From: Physella acuta
Lineage: Eukaryota; Mollusca; Gastropoda; Physidae
DNA length: 64,000 nt
Assembly (NCBI RefSeq): GCF_028476545.1
Contig: NW_026733965.1
Location: 17,501-81,500, forward strand
Direction of reading: 5' to 3'
Shown here piece by piece: positions 29,625 through 41,970 of the stretch. The translations under genes were made by a program, and so were the position numbers. The notes beneath the pieces were generated by a model. That model saw only the letters and a list, made by a program, of their open reading frames with translations, did no database searches and was not told where the DNA came from. The stretch's first letter is position 1; each line of letters opens with the position of its first letter.

Positions 29625-30720
29625 CTGTTATCGTATGTATGTCGTTTCATATGTTGTATGTCTATGTCGTATGTTTCTAGTTATCATATGCTGTATGTAT
29701 ATGTAGTCTGGTTCACATTTTTGAATGTTGTATGTCTATGTAGTATGGTTCTAGCTATCATATGTTGTATGTCTATGTCGTACGGTCCTAGCTATCATAT
29801 GCTGTATGTATATGTAGTATGGTTCAAATTTTTTATGGTTGTATGTCTATGTAGTATGGTTCTAGTTATCATATGTTGTATGTCTATGTCGTATGGTCAT
29901 AGTAATCATAAAATGTTGTATGTCAATGTCGTATCGTTCTAGCTATCATTTGTTGTATGTCTGTGTAGTATGGTTCAAATTGTTGAATGTTGTATGTCTA
30001 TGTCGTATAGCTCTAGTTATCATATGTTGTATGTCTATGATGTATGGTTATAGTTATTAATATATGTTGTATGTCTATGCCGTATGGTACTAGTTATTAT
30101 ATGCTGTATGTATGTAGTATGGTTCAAATTGTTGAATGTTGTATGTCTATGTAGTATGGTCCTAGTTATCGTATGTTGTATGTCTATGTAGATTGGTCAT
30201 AGCAAGCATATGTTGCATGTCTATGTTGTGTGGTCCTAGTTATCATATGTTGCCTGTTTTGTAGTATAGTCCTAGTTAATATAATGTGTATGTCTATATG
30301 ATATGGTTCATATTGATGAATATTGTATGTCCATGTAATATTAAGCCAGGTATGTTATATGTCTATGTGCTATAGTTCAATGTTGTTATTATATGTATGT
30401 CTATGATTATACCTCGTATGTTATATGTGTATATGATTTAGTCATGGTTAACAAAATGTGCTTTGATCACTGTTAAGATATGTTGTATATCTATGTGATT
30501 TTGTCATTGTTTTCATATGTTTCATGTGTATGTGTGTTGATCTGTCTTTATCTGTTGTATGATGTTCTCCAATGCATTTGGTTCCATTTAACATATGTTG
30601 TATGTCTATGCTATCTGACCCCAGATATTGTATGTTGTATGTGGTTTAGACTCCGTTATTGTATCTTATAAGACTATCTGTATTGGTCTAGGTATCTCAG
30701 TTGTATGTGGTTAGGTCTTA
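29625..30720. repeat. Degenerate minisatellite, about 35-40 bp unit
   Basis: Units around CATATGTTGTATGTCTATGT with AGTATGGTTCTAGTTAT, increasingly irregular to the right. Confidence 0.9.
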
Positions 30721-31082
30721 GTTATCATATGTTATATGCGTTATGTGATTTGGATGTGGTTAGGTTGTGTGCCTATGTGAATTGATCTAGTTATAATAAA
30801 TATGTCTTATGTGTATGTGTTTTTGTACCAAGTATCGTATGTTTTATGTGCTTGTAATCGTGTAACAGTTATCGTATATTGTATGCGTATGTAATCTTCT
30901 CTAAATTATCGTATAATGTATGTTTACTTGATCTTGTACTAATTATAGTAAGTTATCGTATGTCTAATGTGTGTTTGTGATCTTGTACCAGTTATTGTAT
31001 GTTGTAGAATTTGTAGGTGATCTTGTACCAGCTATCATAGCCTGTGTGCCTATGTGACTTGATTCAGTTATCGTAGGTTTTA

Positions 31083-32080
31083 TTGTATGTTGTCTTTATA
31101 TGTGAACTTGTCCGTTATCGTATTTTGTATGTGCATGTGATTTTGTACCAGTTATTGTATGTTGTCTGTATATGTGAACTAGTACGTTATCGTATGTTGT
31201 ATGTGCATGTGATTTTGTACCAGTTATTGTATGTTGCCTGTATATGTGAACTAGTACGTTATCGTATGTTGTATGTGCATGTGATTTTGTACCAGTTATT
31301 GTATGTTGTCTGTATATGTGAACTAGTACGTTATCGTATGTTGTATGTGCATGTGATTTTGTACCAGTTATTGTATGTTGCCTGTATATGTGAACTAGTA
31401 CGTTATCGTATGTTGTATGTGCATGTGATTTTGTACCAGTTATTGTATGTTGCCTGTATGTGTGAACTAGTACGTTATCGTATGTTGTATGTGCATGTGA
31501 TTTTGTACCAGTTATTGTATGTTGCCTGTATATGTGAACTAGTACGTTATCGTATGTTGTATGTGCATGTGATTTTGTACCAGTTATTGTATGTTGCCTG
31601 TATATGTGAACTAGTACGTTATCGTATGTTGTATGTGCATGTGATTTTGTACCAGTTATTGTATGTTGCCTGTATATGTGAACTAGTACGTTATCGAATG
31701 TTGTATGTGCATGTGATTTTGTACCATGTATTGTATGTTGCCTGTATATGTGAACTTGTACGTTATCGTATGTTGTATGTGTATGTGATTTAGTACCAGT
31801 TATTGTATGTTTTCTGTATATGTGAACTAGTACGTTATCGAATGTTGTATGTGCATGTGATTTTGTACCATGTATTGTATGTTGCCTGTATATGTGAACT
31901 TGTATGTTATCGTATGTTGTATGTGCATGTGATTTTGTACCAGTTATTGTATGTCGTCTGTATATGTGAACTAGTACGTTATCGTATGTTGTATATGCAT
32001 ATGATTTTGTACCAGTTATTGTATGTTCCCTGTATATGTGAACTAGTACGTTATCGTATGTTGTATGTGTATGCGCCCTG
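31083..32080. repeat. 72-bp minisatellite, about 14 highly uniform copies
   Basis: Unit GTATGTTGCCTGTATATGTG, AACTAGTACGTTATCGTATG, TTGTATGTGCATGTGATTTT, GTACCAGTTATT. Related in words to the array at 29625. The 236-codon frame is a repeat artefact. Confidence 0.96.
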
Positions 32081-32510
32081 ATCCCTTTTAACTAGGGCTT
32101 CATGCCGACTGCCCAAACGAAATGTGACCTAGCTATTTCGGGTCACGTCATTCACTTATCAGACGACAATACCTGGACACATGCATTCTTGTGACGTCAG
32201 ACGAGCAAGAAATTTAGGGTTCGGGGTTTGAAATCAACAGGGGGTTGCGGGTTCGAACCCTGGTTGGTTCTATGTGAAACAATCAAAGTCGGATGTACCC
32301 AGAGAGGAGTCCTTCATGCTTGTCTGCTTATATATCAAGTCGATTCGTCGACAGATCTCTCTAAAAAAAAACTCTGCTTCCTGTTTAATTGTTAACGCCC
32401 CATTTTTATTAAAAAAAATTGTCAAACCGAATCGAAAGATCAAGCGTTATAATACAATTTTGGGGCATGTTTTAATAAGAGAATATTTAAAGGAAAGGGT
32501 TATTCTAAAG

Positions 32511-32784
32511 CAGGGGCGTAGCGAGGGGGGGCGGGGGGTGCGGACCGCACTGGGTGACACCATTTAGGGGGGGGGGGTGACACCAAGGCAAAAAATAGCA
32601 AAATATATAGAGAAAAACTTGAATGGGGGGGGGGTGCAAATCGAAAGTTTGAGGGGGGGGGGGGGGGGGGGTGTGCAAATCGAAAACTTGAAAGTTTGTC
32701 CCCGGGAAGGGTCGCAACGCCTCTGGGGGGGGGTGACACCATTAAGTGCCGCACCGGGTGACACCCGCCCTCGCTACGCCACTG
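32511..32784. mobile_element. hAT-type MITE, family A (complete)
   Basis: Ends CAGGGGCGTAGCGAGG and CTCGCTACGCCACTG; exact 8-bp duplication TTCTAAAG. Confidence 0.96.
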
Positions 32785-33047
32785 TTCTAAAGTACTATTT
32801 AGAATGTATGAAGAATTCGTTATGGCATTGCCTATATCTTCGGTTTACGAAAAGGTAGACAGCCTGATTAGATTGTTTAGTGCATGGTAAGATTAAAAAT
32901 TTAATAGAATCATGCAATATAGCATTGTAAAGATATCAATAAATATGTAAGGAAAATATACAGATATTTGTAAGTATAAACATGCTTTAAATAAAAAAAA
33001 AAATTTTTAATCTATTGTTATATATATATGTGTGTGTGTGTGTGTGT

Positions 33048-33099
<52 letters not shown>

Positions 33100-33552
33100 T
33101 GTGTGTATGTTTGTAAATTCAACAAATTAATAAAATAATGTATTACAATAAGTTAAAACACAATGCCTAAAACACATTTTGAGCTTGTAATGTTAATTGG
33201 TGTTAGTTGCTTTCATTTTAATTTAATTTGTGTAACTATGGGAGTTAACCGTAAGCTCTTAGTCAAATAGAAAATTATTAACATAATTGACCAAAATAAA
33301 TTGAAAGCAAATAGTATTTAACTTGTTTTTTACATGTGATAATATTCAATTTATATGAATATTAATTAAATAATTTAAATTTTTTAGAATAGATTTGTTT
33401 TGTGAATAGTTAAGATAAAGAAAAAACTTTCCGTTTTATGTAACTAATGTTTTATAAACAAAATAAAAATGTCAATGTTTTTAATTTTATCAACTATTCC
33501 ATTTTAATTTACGTGTTTCTAAAGAATTAATAAATTCACTTGCTCCATAGAC
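32785..33552. other. AT-rich intergenic DNA with (GT)n
   Basis: Holds a (GT)n microsatellite at 33028-33096; otherwise nothing recognised. Confidence 0.5.
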
Positions 33553-33761
33553 CAGGGGTCGGCAACCTGCGGCTCGCGAGCCGCATGCGGCTCTTTAGCT
33601 GCCAAGATGCGGCTCTCCAGCTCCTTGAACAAATACTAATAATCTTAATAAAAACATAAAATATTTGTAATAAAAAAAAATGTTAGTGGCTCTTTAAAAT
33701 TAGGGAAATTTTGAAAATTGTAACTTTTGGCTCTTCCGCTTCAAAAGGTTGCCGACCCCTG
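33553..33761. mobile_element. hAT-type MITE, family D
   Basis: Ends CAGGGGTCGGCAACCTGCGG and AAGGTTGCCGACCCCTG; exact 8-bp duplication CCATAGAC. Its left end matches the end of the hAT remnant at 19706. Confidence 0.96.
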
Positions 33762-34164
33762 CCATAGACCTTCAGGTTTAAAAGCGAAACTTTACTTTAC
33801 ATCAACATCAAATTCTTTACACCATTTCAAACATCAAAAATGGAAAGAAAAAAAAAAATTCCCCGAAAATTTGAATTTATCGACTTTATTTCGTGTAACA
33901 CATTCAAGCTGATTTTGCAGTGATCTTAGTCATTTGGTTGGTCAACCCTTTTTAGGGCTGGCTGCCGGGGTCGAGAGGCGGTCAATCTACTACTCAACTC
34001 ATCAAGCAATCAATTTCAAATCTCGCCATCGATCGCTGTGGGGTTGCGCCCACACATCCCTCGAAGTGCACCATTCCCTCAAGATGAGTCACCCAGTACT
34101 TGTATTGTGTGGCTTCAAATGTACAAGTGGCTAATTTTCAGTTTTCAATTTTCTATTTTTTTAG

Positions 34165-34480
34165 CTTGACGACACCCACCTAGGAGAAATCATAGGTGGG
34201 AGGTTCCGTCACAATTTCCAGCAAATCAACTCATCTCTCAAAGATCAACTACGCAAAACTTCGATACACAAATACCTCGTTATCAACAACCTCACAATCA
34301 CTCTGACGACACCCACCTAGGAGAAATCTTAGGCGGGAGGTTTGGTCACAAACACCATCAAATCAACTCAACATGTCTCAAAGATCAAGTACTCAAAACT
34401 TCCTCATTTACGTCACGCAATTAGCTCGATACCAACAACTTCACGATTACTCAACTCTCGTAAAATAAACACTCGTCAAC
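34165..34480 (+). repeat. Two tandem units of about 150 bp
   Basis: Both begin TGACGACACCCACCTAGGAG and share AATCAACTCA, TCAAAGATCAA and CAACAACxTCACxATxACTC. No function recognised. Confidence 0.75.
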
Positions 34481-34549
34481 AGAATTACTTCGCCCATTTC
34501 AAGTACTCAACCAAGCATTCTTCTTTTCTTCTTCTTCGTTCTAAATTTT

Positions 34550-34890
34550 TAGTGTTGGGAGGGATCGAGCCTTATCTGCCAGAGGGTTTTTTCGAATTTA
34601 TCAACCATGAGCTTTGCCGACTCGACCATGCTTCCATCACAATTAAGTGATTACGTGTCAACTGGTTTTGCGCCATTGAGGCCATTGACTCCGATTTCAG
34701 CCTGCTTTTCTTTTTGGATTTGCTTCCATACCTTTGTCCAACCAAGAACAAACTACAAGGCAGCAGTTGTTTGATTTTGGAGTTGTCTCTCCTAGAAGAG
34801 CGGCTGACCCCAGCTAACGAGGGTTCGAACTCGAGACTTTTCGGTTTAGCAACCATGAGCTTTACCGACTCGACCACGCCGACCCCTAAA
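34550..34890 (-). repeat. SINE type 2, dimeric
   Basis: Two tRNA-like heads in - sense, the second diverged; body AACTCCAAAATCAAACAACT. Same structure as 18845-19193. Confidence 0.88.
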
Positions 34891-35339
34891 CAAGCATTCG
34901 ACTACCACTGATTAAGACAACCCACGTTTTTAAAAAGATGTCTATGTCTTGTCTGTACCAATGTCGGTACATGTATGTGTACGCGTATGAATGTGTACAT
35001 GTGCACTTAGAACTGTAGGTAGTTAATTTGTTCACCCAGATTATACCGCAATAAATCACCCAAAGAACTGGGTCGTAGAATCGGGTTAAATAAAAACTTT
35101 GTCCCGTGACCTGGGGCAACATAGTGTGATGTAATTTTCTAAAACAAAGGCAAGTAACAGGCCAGGATAATGTGTCTTATCTGTTGTTAAAGTAATGGAA
35201 ATTTTATATAATAGATGTGTAAGCCTTTTAAAATAAATTTAGTGAATTTGAATCTAAGTTCGGTAACTCGCTACTTTCGTGTTAAATACTTGGTTAACTC
35301 CCGTGGGTTTGAAAAAATTTAAGGAGATTGGTGGTCAAA

Positions 35340-35510
35340 GGTCAACAGAGTTGGACTGAGATGTCAAATGTCAGCAGAGTTGGGCTCTTATGTCAAATGT
35401 CAATAAAGTTGGGCTCTGATGTCATATGCCAAAATAGTTGGGCTCAAATGTCAATATTGTTTTACTCAAATGTCAATATAGTTGTGAGCTAATGTCAACA
35501 CAGCGCAGAT
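35340..35510. repeat. Degenerate repeat, about 31-bp unit (GTCAAATGTCAACAGAGTTG)
   Basis: Five or six units GGGCTCTGATGTCAAATGTCA.. with deletions. 34900-35339 to the left has no recognised feature. Confidence 0.75.
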
Positions 35511-35697
35511 GCGCCGGATGACATCCCCACAGGTTGTATTATCAACATAGTAGTGTTGTTCATTTATAATGTCGTTTTTATTGTGGGGTGGGAGGGGGAT
35601 GGGGGGCTGAGGTTAAACTAAACAATGCTTTTTAAAAACGATTAAAACGACAACCTCATTTTAAATTTCATTTAATCGTACTTTCTAATTACCATTT

Positions 35698-36095
35698 CTT
35701 CTTCTTCTTCGTTCTTAATTATTAGTGTTGAAGGGGATCGAGCCTTATCTGCCAGTGGGTTTGAACTCGAGACTTTTGTTCGAATTTATCAACCATGAGC
35801 TTTTTGCCGACTCGACCACGCCTTCAACACAATTAAGCGTTACGTGTCAACTGGTTATGCGCCATTGAGGCCATTCACTCCGATTTCAGCCTGCTTTTCA
35901 TTTTGGATTTGCTTCCATAGCCTTTGTCCAACCAAGAACAAACTACAAGGCAGCAGCTGTTTAATTTTGGAGTTGTCTCTCCTAGAAGAGTGGCTATCCC
36001 CAGCTAACGAGCCTCATCTGCCCGAGGGTTCGAACTCGAGACTTTTCGGTTTAGCAACCATGAGCTTTACCGACTCGACCACGCCGAGCCCCCTA
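35698..36095 (-). repeat. SINE type 2, dimeric, full length with 3' tail
   Basis: In - sense: head 1 (CTCGAGTTCGAACCCTC), body, head 2 (CTCGAGTTCAAACCCAC), then AACACTAATAATTAAGAACG and (GAA)n. The best copy; the tail matches the LINE at 54176-54633. Confidence 0.92.
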
Positions 36096-36370
36096 ATTAC
36101 CATAATGTCTTGTAAAAAAAACGACACATAAAACCATCATTTTCCAATTTTAATGTAAAAGTAGATATTTAAAAATTCTTCGAAGATAAACTATTCTTAT
36201 TAACATTTGTAATGTTTGAATACTTATCTACCTCCTTTAAAAAAATTCATATTTTATTAAAATAAAATTTACATTATTTAAGTAATATAAATAAAATCAA
36301 TCATCCTTTAACCATAATTGGGATCGTTGGCGCATCGCAGTTTATTTTCTTACAATTTTCCGTTATCTGT
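36096..36370. other. AT-rich sequence without recognised feature
   Basis: No exon or repeat family recognised. Confidence 0.4.
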
Positions 36371-36530
36371 CTCAGTTCTCTTCAGGTCTGAATAGTTCCC
36401 AGAGGGCAGCCATTATTGTTGTCTTCCTTCCAATGAGGTCTTTGTCTTCCTCTTCTTCTCAGTCCAGGCGGGGTGCCCTTCTTTCCTGTGTTAGATAGGC
36501 CGTTGGTTCCTGTGACATGCCCATATCAAC

Positions 36531-36655
36531 CAGAGTTTCTTCCAGGCATCTCTTCGGGGGAGGTGGTGGGGGGAGGGAGGGGAGCCCCCCTTCAAAAGAT
36601 TTCAAGTGCCCCCCCCCCCCCCCCCCCCCGGAGAAAAAATCTGGAAGAAACACTG
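36531..36655. mobile_element. hAT-type MITE, family B (internally deleted), inside a LINE remnant
   Basis: Ends CAGAGTTTCTTCCAGGC and CTGGAAGAAACACTG; flanks ATATCAAC and ATACAGAC (6 of 8). Contains a C22 run. Confidence 0.85.
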
Positions 36656-36937
36656 ATACAGACTACGCTTAGAAGACACTCAAACAGACCAATCGCATTT
36701 GTGGTACTTTCAAGTACTTCTTTATTAGTAATATGATCTATGTATGAGATCCTTAGGAGTCTATGTAGATATGTCATGTACAGGGCCTGGATTCTTATCT
36801 GGAGATCTGTGTCGAGGGTCCGTGCTCCGCATCCATGCAGGAAGACATACAAGACCTGTGTCTATATGAGTTTAAGCTTGGTGCTAATCGAAGTCTTTTT
36901 TGTCACGCCAAATGCTTCTTAATTTACCGAGTGCTGT

Positions 36938-37045
36938 TTTGCAAGTACTTCTTGCAAGTATTTCTTGCAATTATTTCCTGCAAGCATTTTTTTGCAAGTA
37001 TTTCTTCCAAGTATTTCTTGCAAGTATTACTTGCACGTAATTCAT
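36938..37045. repeat. Short tandem repeat, 12-bp unit TTCTTGCAAGTA
   Basis: About nine degenerate units of TTTCTTGCAAGTATTTCTTG. Confidence 0.85.
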
Positions 37046-37058
37046 TCTAAGTTCCCTC

Positions 37059-37271
37059 CAGTGTCGGAACTAGAAAAAAAAACAATCTGCTGTCGTAGAT
37101 CTGATGTTTTTTTTTTTTTTTTTTTTTGTTTTTTTTACAAAACCTATAGTCTATAAAGATACAAAACATTTTTGTTGTTGGATTTTGGTCCCCTAAACGG
37201 CCTGACTCCCCCCCCCCCCCCCCCCTCCACACAGCATTACAGGATTTTGCGGTATGATAGTTCCGCCCCTG
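37059..37271. mobile_element. Probable hAT-type MITE, family F
   Basis: Imperfect inverted ends CAGTGTCGGAACTA and TAGTTCCGCCCCTG with T- and C-runs inside; no clear target duplication. Confidence 0.6.
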
Positions 37272-37600
37272 ATTGCGCCATGGTACTTCAGTAAATTAAC
37301 TTTCTCTAATATTCATCCATTTACCCGTAAATCTGCCCCCATACCATTTGGGTTGTCGGTCATGATCATTGTTATTTTGGCATTGATTACCACGCCATAT
37401 ATTGTTGATGTTCTGTCCAAGCGATTTACAAATTCGATCAGCGAAGCGTAGGTTAGTAATAATCATTCCGCCGAAGATGACGGAGCCGACATGGTTTTCA
37501 AGGGCGTCGATCACGATATTGTCTAGAGACATATTGAAGGGATTTATTAGAGCAAGCAGCCTCGCCTGACGCTTATCATTATTCAAAACCAAAATAATTT

Positions 37601-38385
37601 AATTAATAAATAGTTTATAAGTTAATTTAACTAAGTAAAATGTTTATAATAAACATTTTATTTTGAACTATTAATATAAGTGGAAATTAGTTGCTTCCCA
37701 TTTATAAATTCCAAAATATAAAGGGAGACAAGCAAAAACTATATGTCTGATCGTGAAAATGCAATGAAAAAAATTAAGCACAGAAAACAAAATACGAAAT
37801 GATTGTTTATTATAAAAAGTAATATTAATTTTGGTACAAATGTGTTATAAATGTTTGCTTAATATTTTAAAATAAAATGGATAAAAAACAATACTTGAAA
37901 CAAATTTAAGTATGAAAGTAATAGCCGAAAGAAGAGTATAATCTGTATAAATAAGAAAATTTAGTTTTAATTATGTTCATAAGCCCGTTTGATTCACTGA
38001 CCTATTTTATTAAAATCTAAAAATACAAGTGGATATAGATCTAGTTGGCCACGCCTTGTAACAAAGGACAAGCTCCGTCTAGGCCCACGCCCGCCTAAGT
38101 TCTAGATCTATTCTAGGTCAACGTCCGTCTAGGTCTAGATCTAGTCTAGGTCCAGGTCTGTCTAGGTGTAGATCTAGTCCAGGTCCGTCTAGGTCCCGAG
38201 ATATAGAGGCTTAGTCTATGGCTTTGTAAATACGTCTGTTCCTGTGTAAACTAAGGTGAAGGAGTAAGCGTAAGCTTACGTAGATCTATCGTTTGTGTGC
38301 CACGTGTGCGTGTACTACGTGTGCGTGTACTAAGTGAGCATGTAATCAAAATCAGACAACTGCTATCTTGCAGATTGTTCTTTGA
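37601..38385. other. AT-rich DNA with a short CTAGGTC repeat
   Basis: Nothing recognised apart from degenerate GTCTAGGTCTAGATCTAGTC units at 38080-38195. Confidence 0.5.
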
Positions 38386-38387
38386 TA

Positions 38388-38672
38388 AGGGGTCGTTTGG
38401 TCGAGTCGGTAAAGCTCAAGGTTGCTAAACCAAAAAGTCTTGAGTTCGAACCTCGGGCAGATGAGTTTCGTTAGCTGGGGACATTTACTCATATCTAGGA
38501 GAGACAACTCCAAAATCAAACAACTGCTGCCTTGTAGTTTGTTCTTGGTTGGAAGCAAATCCAAAAAGAAAAGTAGGCCGAAATATGAGTATAACCAGTT
38601 GACACGTATACTTAATTGTGTTGGAGGGTATTCATTTCCAACACTAAAATTAAGAACGAATATAGAAGAAGA
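38388..38672 (+). repeat. SINE type 2, single-headed copy
   Basis: GGTCGAGTCGGTAAAGCTCA, TCTTGAGTTCGAACCTCGGG, body, then AACACTAAAATTAAGAACGA and a GAA-rich tail. Confidence 0.9.
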
Positions 38673-39552
38673 CTATGGAAGCAAACCCCGAAAGAAAAGC
38701 AGATTTCGTCCATACAGACTACTGCGTATAACAATAGATAGACTTTTGGAAACAATACAATGAAGAACGAAAAAGTACACAAATTTCAGATTGATTTCAT
38801 GGTACTTTTTAATTATCATAATAATAATAATAGAAAAACCATTATTGTGTACTTATAAATGTAAATAGGGTTCATCTAATATGTCAAAGGTAGATAATTC
38901 TAAGGACATGGGCGGGTGTACTTTTCGTCATAAATCCACTAAATCATCGATTTCCCACTTTTACTTCATCTATACAGAAAAACCATCGTTGAATCTAAAA
39001 ATGACATTGTTATGACCCTAAAAACAGTATTTATTTATAAAAAACCGGGTTCAAAGTAGTGTGTACAGGGTCATTTGTTATTTTTTTGGTAAAAATAGCC
39101 ATTTTTCGACCTAGAAAAGTACTATTAGGCTTCACGGAAACCTAATGTGTTTCATATCAATGGAAAGGCCGTGACCTCCTTTCTTTATTTGTTCTAAAAT
39201 TAAAGGACCAATCAAAATACTTATTTTAATGTGATTATTTTTCTACGTCATAAAGTTGTTTATTTTATTCAGTCGGGTTTTTCCGGTATGCAAATTTTTG
39301 ACCTCAATTTTTTCATTGGCGTTCGACGGCGGAAGCTAGTTAGCGATTGGTCGTTTTGCTTCGTAAGTAAACATTCCCTTAGTTTCAGCGCGTTGCTAAG
39401 TTTGATCTAGTTTTGTATCTCTAAGCTTCTGTGAAATACTTACATTATTTTAACTTATAATTATTTCAATTAAATATACTATTAACAGTTTAGATTAGTT
39501 TGTGTGAATTATCATAAGCAGTGAGACGATTTAATTTGTTTCTCTTTCGATA

Positions 39553-40480
39553 ATGGGTAGAACAAAACACTCGCTAAAAATAGATACACACAAACATCTA
39601 ACTAATTTACTAAAGCAAGGGCACGTCCGAATGCAACTGATTGCAGCTACCTCTACTCAATCTAGCACTATTCAGACAAGCACTGGTGCAGATGTAATAT
39701 GCACATTTACTAAGAAACTGCGACAATGTAAGACACAGTTTTTACAGACAGAAGAAAGCACTGTTACATCTAGTACTGGTAGTGCTAATTGTAAACCACA
39801 GCCATGCAGAATTATTGTCGAATGTGATTTGCTTCTTGATGTTATCAATACATTTCCTCGCCCACTGTGATGTAGTGGCTACTATTAATGAAAACAGTGT
39901 AAAGGGTTTGCTTCAAGCATGGTGTGGCAGTAATAAAAATGTTGTAAACCGTAAGTATACAACTGCAAAAGAATCCAGAACAAGGCCATTCACAATAAAC
40001 AAAGACATCGTCTTATCATAATTGGCTTTAGCAGTGGCGTAGGCAGGGGGGGGGGGGGTAGGGGGGGGTCATAACCCCCCCCCCCCCCCATAGACCCCTC
40101 GGTATATATAATCGAAAGTTTGAGGGGGGGGGGCAAATGGAAAGTTTGTCCCAGGGTAAAAATTGGAACCCCCCCCCTTGAGACGATCCTGGCTACGCCA
40201 CTGGGCTTTACACATGAGACCATGCAAAATATACTGCTGTTTCTGCGATAGCATAATTCAATTTTGGGCCCAGGCATGTTATGGCATTGCTGTCAAAAGA
40301 AGGAAACCATAGTCGAAGACTCAATGAAGGACGCCAAAAAAGACGCGTTGACAACAGCTTTTCTACAGCTCTAGGTAAAACAAAGAGCGCCAGAAAAAAA
40401 GAAAACTAACAGCTGAACAAGCTCAGAAGGAATATATTCAGCAGCACCATACTTCAGGCTATGAATGTGGTCGATTTTAG
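39553..40480 (+). pseudogene. Transposon ORF remnant, Mutator-like N-terminal domain
   Basis: First frame 39553-39870 (MGRTKHSLKIDTHKHLTNLL ... CKPQPCRIIVECDLLLDVIN). The sequence continues in another frame (CDVVATINENSVKGLLQAWC), so there is a shift near 39865. It is then split by the MITE at 40032-40203 and resumes LSHETMQNILLFLR / GNHSRRLNEGRQKRRVDNSF. The I.ECDLL..LI..FPCPLC-like pattern recalls the N-terminal part of Mutator-like transposase domains. No catalytic DDE part was found. Confidence 0.55.
40032..40203. mobile_element. hAT-type MITE, family A, inside a TIR transposon
   Basis: Ends CAGTGGCGTAGGCAGG and TGGCTACGCCACTG; 8-bp flanks GGCTTTAG and GGCTTTAC (7 of 8). A sub-variant with GGTATATATAATCG, like 42892-43159. 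Confidence 0.93.
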
Positions 40481-41101
40481 TGACATACAGCTGTAAATTT
40501 TCATTTTTTGCAACTTTTTGTTGGTTTTTTGCGTTTTTCTCAATTTGATGTTTTTTTGTACAATTGTTGAAATAACTTTGTTAATAATTATCAGAACTGA
40601 ACTAAATTTGCTCCAGTTACTCTGTATATATGTTCAAATAAAACGTATTGAACACTTTTGGAATTTTTGTAAAGATTTTTTTTTTATTGTTTAAATAGTG
40701 AAAAAATTGGACGAAATAATGACATTTTTACAGTGATGTATCGAAAAAAAAAGTAAAAAAAAAACTATCCTCTTTTTTTAAAATGTAATCAATAAGAAGT
40801 CTTAAACACATGTGTCTGCAGATTATATTAAGTTTTCATGAAATTTGTACAAACCATTTTTGAGTTATTTCCATTTAAAAATCGTCAATAAAATCCAATA
40901 TGGCCGCCGTCACCATGGCAACGGAGGATTTAAAAAATTTAAAAAAATATTTTTATGCTTAACTCTTTGAGTTATAACTATTAGCCAAGTATTACATCTT
41001 TAGACTTGGAAATAAAGAAGTTGGTACTCATCACCCGCCCATGCCCTAATAACTTGATGCTTGAATAATTATCTCTCTTTTTAAAATCTCAATCTTTTTT
41101 G

Positions 41102-41527
41102 TATAGGGTCATCCATAAATGACTTAACGCTTTTTTGACGATTTTTACCTCCCACCCCCTCCCCTCCGTCACACGTCGTCACAAAAAGCCAGACCCCGTC
41201 CCTAAAATGACGTCACACCTCAGCCTACATCCCCCCCTTAAAATTGCTGTTGAATTTTTTTAAAACATCGAGATTTTTACAAAATCTTGTCAGAACTCTG
41301 TCAACATAGAGTATTTAATCAATTCCTATTAAAATTTATTAAAACCATTGTCTAAAACGCGAAATAACGGCTAAAACTAGTTTACAACTTTGCTTTTTTA
41401 TAATGCAAAAGTGTGACATCACACTATCTGAACCCCCCCCCCCCCCCTCTCATCACACACCGTCACAAAATTACGGACCCCCCCCTCCCCCCTACGAGTG
41501 TGACGTCATGGATGGACGACCCCTATA
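41102..41527. mobile_element. MITE, family E (TATAGGGTC ends)
   Basis: Inverted ends TATAGGGTCATCCATAAATG and CATGGATGGACGACCCTATA (one base apart from perfect pairing in places), with CGTCACA repeats inside. Superfamily unknown. Confidence 0.75.
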
Positions 41528-41779
41528 ATGAATCTAAAATATTTAAGAAGCTAATTTAAGTTAACAAAAATTTTGAAAAGTTAGACATTAACGAATGTTT
41601 TTTTGGTTATTTCAAGTTAACTCAAATTATTGCTAAATAATTTTTTTTTCAAAAAGAAAACAAAACACGTTTACTTTTTTAAAAAAACTATTATGGCATT
41701 TAAAAGAATGTTCTTTTGGTTTGTACAGTAGCTAGTGATAAACTGACGATTGTTGTTAGATCATGATACACCAAAATAC

Positions 41780-41970
41780 ACCACGGAGTAGCCGAATGAT
41801 TGAACAAACGACAGTCAATCCGAATGTCTCGTGCTGTAACCCGTATTCTAGCCAATGGAACGATACTGATTAAGAAAATTTAGGCAGCTGGGCATAGTAC
41901 TGACCACACTATCCCTTCATATACCGAGGTCCACAAAACAGGTGAACTCTACTTCCCTTGCCCAATGGAA
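41780..41970 (+). repeat. SINE type 1, decayed copy
   Basis: CGGAGTAGCCGAATGATTGA head, GAATGTCTCGTGCTG, then GGCAGCTGGGCATAGTACTG and ACCACACTATCCCTTCATAT. Confidence 0.8.

Larger units (their letters stand above)
36371..37600 (-). mobile_element. LINE remnant (RTE/BovB- or CR1-like reverse transcriptase), broken by MITEs and a satellite
   Basis: In - sense three pieces lie in the right order: RT part (IVIDALENHVGSVIFGGMII then TNLRFADR, 37590-37272), C-terminal domain (GCGARTLDTDLQIRIQ then HRLLRISYIDHITNKEVLES, 36930-36656) and the end (RRRGRQRPHWKED, 36530-36371). Interrupted by MITEs at 37059-37271 and 36531-36655 and a short satellite. The usual RFADD box reads RFADR. Confidence 0.8.
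38904..41046 (+). mobile_element. DNA transposon with terminal inverted repeats, probably internally deleted
   Basis: Ends GGACATGGGCGGGTG and CACCCGCCCATGCCC, flanked by TAA on both sides (a possible 3-bp duplication). Contains the 39553-40450 coding remnant and a nested family A MITE. The encoded N-terminus resembles Mutator-like transposase domains, yet no 8-10 bp duplication is seen, so the superfamily is open. Confidence 0.65.

Noticed and set aside
31083-32081. 236-codon and 92-codon Cys/Tyr/Leu-rich frames
   Set aside because: 72-bp tandem repeat artefact.
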